Shown: positions 28,101 to 40,700 of the stretch, piece by piece
How the letters are laid out: each line of letters opens with the position of its first letter
Numbering within the stretch: position 1 is the stretch's first letter
Source of the DNA: Pholis gunnellus
Lineage: Eukaryota; Chordata; Actinopteri; Perciformes; Pholidae
Assembly: GCA_910591455.2 (NCBI GenBank)
Contig: OU342817.1
Span: 8,919,915 to 8,983,914 of the forward strand
Reading direction: 5' to 3'
Length of the DNA: 64,000 bases
Translations under genes and position numbers: made by a program
The notes under the pieces: generated by a model
What the model saw: only the letters and a program-made list of their open reading frames with translations
Told to the model about the DNA's origin: nothing
Databases searched by the model: none

Positions 28101-31100
28101 ATTTCCTCTGCCGCTCTCGCAGATTCAGCTCTGCTCATTCTTTTCACCTAAAGCAACGTTGCTAAATAATGACCTAACAGTATATCACATGTCAGTAAAG
28201 TGGGTGCTATTTGTTCTCCCTCTGTAGGGTGATCCAGGCTCTCAGGGTCCTGGTGGCAAGGCAGGACCTGCTGGCTTGAGGGGGTTCCAAGGGACTAGAG
28301 GTCTTCCAGGGGCCATGGTAACAAACAGACGCACCCATTAACACACTCGTGCAAACATACACATGTGGAAATAGAAGAGTCATCCCATTCGGAGCACACA
28401 CCCGGTTGAATCTAGCTCCAAACCCCAATTACCAGGCTAACTACCCGCTGTTAAACCAAATGTCAAGCTTGGCAGTAGACCTGATGGAAAGGTGCAGAAC
28501 TGGCTCACATAGAAAGTAATAAGAGAGGACTGAGCCAGACATATCGACACATTTTATCGTCCTCAATCTCAGCAAGGTTGAAGTTGGTTTTAGTTTGTTC
28601 TAAATGCAGCTAACCAGTAAAATGTCTGGGATTTGCTGTTGTCTGTGCATTTTAGAGGCAATTATTTCCACATTTAGAGCTGCACTAGTTGCAGATCCTT
28701 TTCTTTAAGGATTTCTTGTCTTGTGTTCAATCGAAGAATGAGTCAAAGCCCTCTGATTCTGATTCACTCCCACGACTTTGTGAGCATATCACACAAACCC
28801 TATAGCCTGCTGAGTAACCTCAAATTAATTCCCAAAAGTAGTGGGTCTGGGTGAGAAGAAGTTCAAGGTGCGGCGGATGGCTGTTAGAGGCTGACTGAAG
28901 ATCAGCTTGAGGGTCTAAGGCTGAAGCTCATTTCAAGGCTGACCATTAAGAGAGTACACGACAACACAGCAAAGACTTATTACCACCGTTATGTTTCTGC
29001 CATGTGTGCAGAGGGATGGCTTTCTCTTCATAAAGGCAGCACACACAAAGTCCACACGAGCAAATGGAGCCTCCCACTCTTTCTTAAAGTCCAGACACAC
29101 ACAGACGTAAACATACATAAACATGTACACCTGTTGTATGAGCAAGAACGTAAAAAGTGAATAGTGCAAGCACACACACAAGTTTATATCTATCCAAAAG
29201 AGAAGAAAAATAGATTAATGCACACATGCGCGCACACATACACACTCTTCCTCACATCACTCACTCTTGAAGAAAGGCACAGTAGCAATATACGAGCCAA
29301 TAAATAACTTTTTTTTTTGTGTGTGGCAAAGAAAGAGCCTTCCAGTCTTCTAATGCACCATGCTGAAATGTGGAACCCGGGGAGGTAGAGACTGAGAGCC
29401 TGCTTGGCAGCGACTGCACCCCCCTGGCTCTGTCGGAGCCTGTAAATTAGTTATTATAATGAAAGTCTTTACTGCCTCTGGTGAATTGTGTTTTCCATAT
29501 GCAATCTCAGCCTCCTGGTGCTATTATTCAGCAGCACAGGCATTGCCATTCAACGGTTGGGGTCCAGAGGAGATGACAGGGGTCCAGAGATAGATGGACT
29601 ATACTTGAACTTGTGGCCCACCGCAGGCTTCAGAACCTTGTCTTCCCCTTTTTCATTTCCTTTGAAGCTCATTTTAAGGACTCGTTTTGCATTGATAATA
29701 TAAATATGCCCACAGATCAGGATAAATCATAATTTATTAAGTATTAGTCTTTTTTTCCTCTGCTGCAGTTTAACTGAAGTCTATACAAAATTCTTATTGT
29801 TCTATTTGTTTTCTGAGTTCGGTGAATCACAACAAGTCCAACGACTGAACTCCCACAAAACACACCCAGCTGCTTAAAAGCTCAATTGGGCGAACTGACC
29901 CTTTAATGGCCTGCTGCCTCAGTAAATTGGGAGCTGATCCCTGAACAGGGATTTGTGAGTGCAAATTCAAAGAAGGCACACGGTCTATTTGCCCTTTGCT
30001 TTTACGCTCATAAAATCTGGAAGGCTGTACTTTAGAGGCAAAACAAGAAACTTTTATCAACTTTGATTTTATCTTCTGGTCCTGATAACATCATCACTAA
30101 TATACAAAGAAAATTGCTACTATAATTACTGTAACTACTAAAAGATTTCCTCCCTGTTTCTGAATATAGGACACTAATTGCTAGTTCCTTTATGCCTGGA
30201 TCTAAGCCTCCCACACACACACACACACACACATGCACATACATACGTATACGCATATCTCCACACGTGTGCACAAATACACGCACACAGTAACATTTAA
30301 AGGCCCATTTGACAGCTGTGATCACTGCTCTATGAATGGCATTGAGCTCAGCCTGCAGTGAACGAGCTCTAACCCTCTCCTGTCCTCTGCTTTCAGGGTC
30401 CAGCTGGCTTAAAGGGAGGAGAAGGGCCTCAGGGTCCCCCCGGCCCTCTCGTAAGTAGCCCGTCACTATGGTTACCCCATCTTTCCTAACCACAGAGATT
30501 ACGGTGAAAAGTGACTTGTGCTTTTGGAAAATGGAGTTGCGCACGTTGTGCTCTGCTCTCCAGTCATTCAGCAGCACGCATTATGTAAACTGCAGTGTAT
30601 AGGGTGGTAGAGGAGGGCAGGGTGATGTGATTGAAATCAATAGTTAAAATCATGTAAATTAGTATTCAATACGATATTAAATGTCAAATGTAGTTTTTGA
30701 TTTTGTTTTCTTTGTGAACTTAAACAGAGGGCTATAAATGAGTGCACTAAGGTTTGATAAAAACAATATGCTGATTGATTTATTGTGTTTTAAGAACAGC
30801 TCAGAGATATTCTTATAGGTATGAAATTAACGAGAGTTATCAACATCACCTTATAGAATGGCCTAATCATTGCTTAATTTCCCAATTTAACAACTACAGT
30901 GGTTTCATACCAGTCACTTGATTGGTCTTAGATGTGTTCCTCTCACATTTAGTAGTTACGGAGAGCTTTTCATTTTCATATGACCACTACTTCTAGAGAA
31001 ACTTTCCACTCAGTTATAATTACACTCAATACATTTAGGGTGTTTTTCTCCGTGATTTATGGGTACTTCATCACTGATGTACCCTTCACACCTATCACAG

Positions 31101-31715
31101 TAAGACACATCCTCTTAGTTGCTGTTGCTGCATTCATAAACTGTGCTGTTGCATAGTATAGGGCTGTGAAAAGGAGCAGGAGTCGCACTGCAACCCATAA
31201 ATAAGGAGGGCACTCTTTTTCCTCCATTTAGTGATATATGTAATGAGAAGCCTTGTGAGCTCCGGTTGGTGAATCTGAACAGAAAGCTGACTGACAGGCA
31301 GCTTTGAACTGTCTGACATTTTGTTCAAGCGTTAAACGCAGGCTCCCGATAATTGCCCCTGCTCACCAGCGACAGAGCACCACCAGATTAGATGACAGCG
31401 GATATGCAGAGCACGGATGAAAAGATGATGAAAGCGAAGAAGACGAGCGTTCTCTGAATGAGTGAAATCATTTCCACTGCGAAATTTTCTTAAATTGGCT
31501 TGAAAGTGAGCCATTGGATGAAAACATGTGATAGACTGTTTTGATAGTGTTTGACAAAAGAATCTCCTTGAAACGGAGGCGGTTGTGCAATGCCCACGCA
31601 CACAAGAGATCTGATATTTTACTCCATCGATTTCCTGCCAGAGATTGAGCTGCTGTGGGAAAGTCTGCGAGTGCTGTGTGCTGCGTGTTGCTATTTCATA
31701 GTCTTTTCAGAGGGT

Positions 31716-31780
<65 letters not shown>

Positions 31781-34700
31781 GCGCGTGTGTCTGTGTGTGT
31801 GTTTGAAAGAGAAACACCAAGAAACTGCACAGAAAAAAAGAAACGAAAGCCTGAATACAACAAGTTCAGTCACAGACACAAAGTTTTTCTGTTGCAGTTT
31901 TGATTTTGAGCCAGATAATCACATGCGTGGGCGAAAAACATGGGTGAAATGAGCGGGAGAGAAGCAGAAAGAAAGAATGCAAAGAAATTTGTGTGAGCGA
32001 CTGCATGCGTGTCCTGGCGGGCAGGTTGGCAGGCTGGGGGTGACAGTTTGGTGCTGTGTGTGTGTGTGTGTCACCGGCAATGTCTGTCATGAAATGGGCC
32101 AGGCATACGAGTGCCAGGTGGCAGCTCCCATCAACAGCTGAATCATTGTGTGTGCGCGCGTGCGTGCGTGAGTGTGTGTGTGTGTGTGTATGTGTGTGTG
32201 TGTGTGTGTGTGTGCGGGGTGAACCGGGGTGAGTCTTTGGCTTGGAACACATGCACTTTTTATTTGAAAGCAGCCTGAGACCTTACCTAAGAAGGAGAAT
32301 GCCGCAATAAACTGCTGAATCAAAGATGAAGTCACAGTTTATGTGATTTGGGTCACCTAGCACAGTGAAAAGTGGGGTAATAATACACGCTGATATGGGA
32401 AAGAATTGAAAGACCTTCCACAAGGCCGTGGCAGAGGAGAGCAGCGGAATCCTATTAGTTAGATAAGATTTCGTTCATCAGCACAGCTCTCATCCTTGTG
32501 ATGCTTTGAGGCTTACAGTAGAGTCTATATACTTTTATTAAAGTTCTCTTTGTATTGATTTTTTACTTCAGTGATAGGTTAGATTATTATTGCTTCTCAA
32601 AAGTAATGAAATAGAAAGGTTATATTGTCTATATTCTAATTTGTGCCAATTGCAAAAGCAGCTTTAAACTTTAGCGTCCTTGTGTGAAGGGTAGCCTTTT
32701 TGATTGAGTAATCTCAATTTTGTTCTGTAAAAATTGAAAAACAAGACAAAAACAATTAGGCTTAGTCATTCAAATATATTAAGGACACATCACATTATAA
32801 TGGCCATAGTCTGTTGAAAAGGTAGCCTTAGAAAATATCTGTAATTAGTGGAGCCTTCCTATGAAGTCAAGAGTTTTCATGCTTTTAACATTTTTCGTGA
32901 CATTCAGCTGTTTCATAATTTTTCTGCTAGAAATGTACTTCTCTCGTTAGCTACATGATGCAGCAGTGACTGATGGGTCTTTGTTCTTTGGTGACAGGGT
33001 TCTCCTGGAGAGAGAGGCGCTGCTGGCCCCGGAGGTCCCATTGGTCTGACAGGACGCAATGGCCCCCAAGGACCACCTGGCCCTGCTGGAGAAAAAGGAG
33101 GCCCTGTGAGTACTTCTATCTAACTCTCGCTCAGTCAAGCACCTCACTTTTACTTTTACACTGCAAAGTTTGAGGAACAATTTTGATTTGACTGATGATA
33201 ACGTGACACTTCTCAATGATTATAATGTGTGTAGGGAGAGAAAGGTCCCATGGGTCCTGCTGGCCGTGATGGCATTCAAGGTCCTGTTGGTCTTCCTGGT
33301 CCTGCCGGTCCTCAGGGTCCCCCTGGAGAGGACGGTGACAAGGTGGAGTACAGATGTTCTACTGTCGTAATCCTTGATTTAAACATTTCACCATCTGTAA
33401 CCAGCAGCTCCTTTCTAGTGAGATCAGAACAATGTAGTTCAATGAAAAAGAGAAACATACAATGATAACATCACAGAATACATCGCATGTCTACTGTCAG
33501 TATCTTCAAAATGTGTCTAGAATTGTGAAGATGTTATATCAGTGCTGTTTTTAGTACTTTTATACTTCTGTCTATTGTTGCAATGACACCATGTGGCTAT
33601 TTCCCAAAGGCTGCTGTGCAGTTGCCTCAATAAACATGTATTTCAATACCACAAACGTCTTAATATACAGTGCATATATATATATAGAAAACACACATAC
33701 TGCATACAAACAATTACTTTTTTTCAGTCACTCTGTTTGGCCTCAAGCCTAAAATGATGATAATAATAATATCAGATCATTGCATTCAGTAAACACAATA
33801 AGCACACTCTGGATGCATTAAAAACATTTGTGAACACAATCCGACAAGTAAGTACTGAAAAAGTTAATAGTGTACGTACATACCCAATTTACCTTCAGAC
33901 CAGCAAATCCCACAACCACACTGAACCACAGATCTCTATCTTTGCATTTGTAACCACCAGGCCTCTCCGTCTTCCGTCACACCATTTTGTCAATCATAGT
34001 GCCAATGGGGTTAGACAGGGAGCCAATCAATTAATTGCAAACACTCTGCAAAGGTCTTTGTGGGCCAATCACATTAGAATCTCTTGAGAAATATTTACTA
34101 CCCACTCTTGGTAGAGGTGACACTTTAAGATATTGGACTTTAACTAAACATGGGAGGCAAAAGCCTTTTAAGATGGACGAGAGAGATGTGAGCTCTGCTG
34201 TTTGTATTGCACCTCAGGGAGAAGTTGGCGGACCTGGACAGAAGGGAAGCAAAGGAGACAACGGTGAACTTGTGAGTATTTATTTTCTCTCTCCATCACT
34301 TTTCCTTCATTTCTTTTTTTTCTTTTTAAGGCAATGAGTTTTGAATGATAAATCATGCTAGCTTAACAAAGAACACAAATTTGATTTGCTGAATTATCAT
34401 ATGAGCCGAATAAATCAAAGAACACAGTAAACACAGTTTACAATGACCTCATCTGATGTTGTGTTGCCGTTAGCAATCTGCAGCATATAAAATATCTGAG
34501 TTGCTGCTGTGTTTCCTTAATGTGTATTGCTTACCGTATAAAGTGTGAGTGCAATTAAGTAGTAGGCGATCCCAGTAACCAATAAACAACTTTTAATTGC
34601 TCTTTATGTTTTTAGGGTCCACCAGGCTCAAGCGGTCTTCAGGGTGTGGTCGGAGCTCCTGGTCCAGCTGTGAGTATGGCTTCCTCCTAATGTCAACTTT

Positions 34701-37700
34701 TCCCCCGTGAAATATTATTGCACACTCTTGGTTGACTTTTATTAATGGAAGTCATAATCAGGAAGAAAAAATCTAAGGACCATTTGTGTCAAATATTCAC
34801 TCTGTGTCACCTAGAATTCATGCAGAAGAAGTTTTCTCTTACAAGCTTCGACAAAGAGTCAAAAAACGGATTAGAGTCTTGATGAATTGAAGTAAATTGG
34901 AGCCACGTTTTAGAACAGCTAAACTATGTAAAAAAATCAGTTTAAAAACTCTCACACAACTCATAGAAACACACACATCTTCACTAAAACCTATTTAAAA
35001 CAATTCGGACATCTGGACGATTAATGCGCCTGCGTGAGACTGTTAAGTGTTTTAAGTGTTTTTAATAGTAAGGATTTAGCTAAATGCATTTGTTTAGGAA
35101 GTAGTGAGCATACAACTGTAAAAATGAGACTTGGATTATACTGCAGTTTGTAAAAAGATGCTTAGATATGATTTTGCTATTGTAAAATGTAGCCCCCATT
35201 AACTTCAATTCATCAAGACTTTTCTCAGTTTTTTGATTCTTTGCTTTTCTCGCATGCCTCCACATTTAAAGTTTTATTCAATCATTTTAACTATTACTTG
35301 CTGCAGGGTCCCCCACATAGATTTTTGTCATCACATTCGTTAACAGCTTGTCCTTTTAGACAGTTTGAGCACCCAGTAATCAATTTCCCTGCAGTGTCGA
35401 ATTTGGAATTTGTATTGCTTTGCAATACATCTTTTCTCTGTATTACCTCATATGGTACCCCGTTTTAGCGGAGCATGCTGCCTTGTATGCTGCAGAACAT
35501 CCTCTACTCATCTATCTCATTAGCACAACAGGAAATAGTCCTGTTTCTACAATAGCTGATGGCCTGAGGGCAACTCAGATCTCGTTGCTATAAATTATCA
35601 GGCCTTAACAACCATTCTAGCAAAAATTCAGCATCTGCAGGGCTCTGTGGGGGCTAGAATAGACCGGGTGAGACGGATTGCTGCGAGCAGGTAGTGCACC
35701 CAAGCTGAATAACAAATTATTTAACAGTTGTTTATCGGGGTGAGTCAGTCTGCTCATGTGTATTCATGCCTTCATAACTGAGACCTGACTCGTGCTGTGT
35801 AATTTCACCATTATCTGCCCTCTTTTTATTATTGCAAATCCTGATGCTGTTATCAATTTTGACTACACTATCTAGCTCACCTCTCAATCCTGGGAACATG
35901 TTGGTGTTTGCAGGGGAAATGAATGATCCAATTTTATTTTTAGCTAAGACTGAACAAGGTGTACAACAGCTCATTCACCGGTATTGTCTTTAAGATGCAA
36001 CTTAGGTCAAGCAGTTGGAAATAAACATTATTGATCTTCATGAGGATGTGGTAAACATCCGTTTCTATAAATCAATTGTGTTTTTGTGTTCAACAGTATC
36101 TAATAAAAAGACATAAATGTGTAAGAAAATGTTTTGAAATGTCACTTGGCGGTGGAAAAACAATTTTTGTGATGAAAAGGTTTGTTTCTATCATAACATG
36201 AGGCAAACAAAAAAAATAGCCACTTAGATTTTTTTCAGGGGCAGTCTAAACATAAAATATGTCTGATGCACTTCAGGTGAGTCATAAATTACACTTGCCT
36301 CAGCATGTGTGTGTGATGCCTCCTGGCCTAAGTATCTCTTATACCCACAGGTATCTCTTTCAATTACAGCTACACTTCTAATTTTAGATAGACCCATATA
36401 AAAATGACTACGGAGTCCAGAAAATGAAACATTCACAGTTATTATACATTGAGTTATGATGATTAAAGCCCCTAAGAAAGCATTTTCCTAATTAGAACTT
36501 CAGTATGTGCTGAATGCACATACTTTTGTGGTTCCGACTCCGTTAAAGCTTTAATTCAGAAAACAGTGAGCCAGTTTTTCAATATACAATGTGTCAGTCC
36601 TGGAGAATATACTCTTCCTTCTCATTAGAAGTTGTATAGAAGCAAGATACGCAAACCAAGCTTCGCATTTTGGTCATGGGGCTTTCTTCCATGTTGTTTC
36701 GGCAGTTCCATCCAATTCCATCAATCAAAGAGCTCCACTGTTTTAACAAAAATAGTGGTGAATGTTGCTACAATGAATGACAAACACTCTACAGGCACAC
36801 TCATTTCTGATTCTGATCTCCCCGAGGAGCTGTCGGGGCAGTCAGATTTTTGACTTTTTTTTTCGGTTAAAGCCTCTCTAAACCTCTCTACCTTGTCTCT
36901 GACTCTTCAGTTCAAAGCTGTGCCCGCGCTACCTGTAATCACCTAACATTTCCTTCTAAACCGCTCTGCATTCAGTAGCAGTGCCTGAGGCTGCCTACAT
37001 GTCCCAGGGCTCAGCAAGAGCTCCACAAGCACTTTAAAGTGCTGACATGCGTTTGAACTGAAAACTCCCAGTTTGTCAGCACTTCACTCCTTCCCTGTAG
37101 TCCCCCCTTACTATCCTCTGTAGCCATACGCACCTCTGACTTCACAGAGGAAGTCAGCATCTTTCACATACACTGTTTACCATAACCCTGTAGCTATAGT
37201 TTACTGTATCATGCATTCTCTGATGAAGATCTTTGGTAATCTGACTGATGGTAATCTAGCCCAGCACCATAGTGGGTCCATGGCTAGAACTGTTGCCTCA
37301 CCCTTGTCCTTATTGTTTTGAGTTTGCATTCTCGTCCGAATGCTCAAATATGGCTTTCCCTGCTGAGAAAATGTGCAGGTTGACTCAAATTTTAAATGAC
37401 CTGTGAGTGCAAATGCCTGGCAATGCTTCAGCCCTGAGTGCACTGGCCTGTCCAGAGTTCATGCTGAGAAAAGCTCCAGTAACCTTCAGAAAGAGGCATT
37501 AAGGTAAACCGTCTGTCCTAATCTGTGTTTGAATACGGGTCATCGACCCACCCTCTACCATGTGAGCTTGTATATGCTCCATAACCTTGAAAAGGATTAA
37601 GAGGGCAAATACATCCCATAAGAGAAATCCCACATTGATGCCAGTATTTGTGGACTTGCATTTGCCAAAGCTTTGGCTAGTGGTAGATCAGAATAAAGAT

Positions 37701-40700
37701 GTTTATATTTAATGAGCTATGACCACCTACAGGGCAGCGATGGTGAGTCTGGACCAAGAGGACAGCAGGGAATGTTTGGACAGAAAGGAGACGAGGGAGC
37801 CAGAGGATTCCCCGGTCTACCAGGACCCATCGGACTCCAGGTAAGTCTACATCTTTTATACACACAGACACACACACACACACACACACATAGTTTTCCC
37901 TTTTTTCAGAGCTAAGCGGAGTAGAACGAGTCCCTCCAAACCCCTTAAACCGACAACATTTCACCTCTCCTTACATCATTTACATTACATCAAAACAGAG
38001 CATAATTTATTAATGCAGCCTTGGCTCCTAATAACACTTTGCATTGCTCCTGGGCAAACAATGCTCCCCCCCCCCTCCAGGATGGCATAGGCAGTGCTCA
38101 AAATCCATCACCACTGCTAACATTTGGCATTTGGCATTTTGCCGCTCCATTAATGGTGGAGTGGAGACTGCCGTTGGTTTTCCACTCAGACTACATCACA
38201 TTATCATGCAGTAAACCACTTCCTTGCAGTGCTCCCAGCCAGGACAGATAAGAGACCATCCTGTGGTTGTCTGTATTCAATCAGATATTTTAATCAATGT
38301 ATAGTGTGGATTCATTTATCTTTTGAAAATATGTCTCATAATAGACAGATGGCAATACTCATACAGTATTCATTTCCTAGAGGGTTTAGAGAAAAGAGGC
38401 AGTCAGGATGCTTTGAATACTAGGATGGACACATCTGCTTTGTCAGGTATCAAACCTGTGACCCTAAAAATATTCTGTCTAGCCACCATTACACCCTGCC
38501 CATACAAACACAAACTATGCATATTAAATGCTTTGCAGAAGAGTGATATTTTAGGGCTTTTACCAATAAATAACCTGTTTTATTTTCCACTTCAACAAAC
38601 ATTGATCTGTGGCGATTTATCTTATGTTTAATGGTAGACGTTCATTGATTTGTTGAAAGTGTTTTTCTTGGAATAGAGTATTAGCAGCCATTTTTGGTAT
38701 GAAAATGGTACTAGCGGTAAGTACATTTTGAGAGAGAGGTATCTCATTCTTACTCTTGCAAATTGCAAAAACTAAAAAACAATAACAAATAAAACTGCAC
38801 CCTTCCTTGATTCAATACACTCCGGGTTTTGCAGATAAAAACCCAACTCAGTGTGTTGTATAACAGGTATCTAGTGGGGGCTAATGTTAACTAATATCAG
38901 CAAACTTTATGTAGATATTACTGTGTAACGGATATTGCTGAGTCATTTCACTGACTTTACTAGACTTTTACTGTTGTTTCAAGATAATAGTGAATAAATG
39001 CTAGTGAGAACGTAGTGTAACTGTCTCTTGTGCCGACACTTTTTGCATTTAAGCAAAAGTTACATACTGGAGTTCCGATAAACATACTACCATACTATTG
39101 CCAAAATTACATTTTGCAGTATGCAAGCCAGCATGCTTTTCTGGCTCGTCAGACCGACACATATGTCCGCTGTGGATATTTGAGCAAGAAGATCAAAGCT
39201 CAAGGTACAATGTTATAATGAAGTAGTATGTCGCAATTGAATACCTACTGTATGCAAAAGTACTTTGTAAGGACAGCTGCAGTATGTACTGCTGTAAAAA
39301 GTTAAAAGAAAAAGTATGTGACTTGGAGAACAGTGATAGTCTCACTTTAGGAAATTAACTATATAGTAAATTCTCCCATAAAGATGTAATACTGAGATGA
39401 AGACAAAGCTTAACGTGACTTCTGCTCCATACCACTTTGCTCTGTTCAGCTTCCTTCTCCTCAAAACTGCAACAGAGGAAAAGAAGAGCAACAGGGCAGA
39501 GCATTGGCTCATTTAAAGCCAATGAGCTGAAGTTGAAGAAACTTGCATTGGTGGCAATGAATAAAGAAACGGCACATTTTAGAATATCTGGAAGTCAATT
39601 ACCCAAGGACTTGTGGAGAATGACATTAGAGAGAAGCCCTGCTGGTCAATAGGGCCAGATAGCGTCGTTATTAAGTGCAATTGGCTTCTAATTGGGCATA
39701 ATGCACTCCATCTCCACTCTTTTAATTATGTTTGGCTAAGCTGCCCTTCAATAGATGGCAGCAACCACTGCGAGTTCAGCCCTTCAATTCAATTATCTGT
39801 AGCATTAATGATTTTTGACTATGGGGAACGAATGGCTTTGCTTTGAAAGGCTTCCATCATTTCGGGCTGTGTTTGCCGTGGAATAATGGAGTCCTCGCTG
39901 AGTGGATGAATTCTTCACATCAAGAGGTTAAGATGTGGATGAAGAGGAGAGTTAATATCAGATTTTATTACACAAGTGTGTCCTTATAGTTCATGGCCAG
40001 GAAATGCCAAATCATAAGTAAACATTTGTTTATTATTTGCTCTGATATATGAGCAAATAAGCGTAGTTGTGTGCGGATTTGTGTGTATGTTAATATTACA
40101 CACAATACACCTCTTCTTTCTGGCCTGCTAATTAATCCATTGTATTTTACATTAGAGCGTAACAAGTTGAGCATTGATCAAGAGCTCATCACATCCAAAC
40201 ATAATGCATGAAATAGTTTGCTGCTTAATTTTTCTACTCTCACTACCCTGCTTCATTACTGTGACTAAAGTCCCGTTCAGAATCTGTTATAGATTAGCCT
40301 TCTCGGTCATTCCAGAGGTACATTAAATCAAACTAAATGGGCTGAAACTACACACGTGTGATCTCGATGATCGATATCCATGTCATTTCAGTTTCACGGT
40401 AACTTATCATAACTGCCGCTTTCCACCCACCTATTGATTACGCGTGCTCCATCATCGCAGCTTATTTAACACAACAAATAATAACTGCAATTATGCAGAT
40501 CAACAATAAGCTACAATAGCAAATGAGGGCTCCTTCCCAAGTTGTATTCAAACTGTTTTAGTCAAACGTGATTGAATCCCAAAACTGGATAATACGCACC
40601 ACCTGCACCGTCCTCTTTGTTTCCACTTTCCAGCAGACATAGATGGATGGAGCTCCCACCCTGCAATTTACACAGGCTGATTATACCCAAGCTTCCCATA

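Larger units (their letters stand above)
30451..32997 (+). other. col11a1 intron, 2.5 kb, microsatellite-rich
   Basis: It holds three separate GT arrays (31718-31802, 32053-32071 and 32147-32214). The rest is AT-rich without recognised elements. Confidence 0.65.

Noticed and set aside
30032..30577. 181-codon minus-strand open frame
   Set aside because: It runs antisense across a collagen exon and a CA repeat (the Val-Cys-Val-Cys run), so it is a by-product of GC-rich collagen codons plus a microsatellite.
31590..31952. Val-Cys dipeptide-repeat proteins
   Set aside because: They are a direct translation of the GT microsatellite. The same applies to the frames at 31866-32335, 46114-46349 and 61075-61391.
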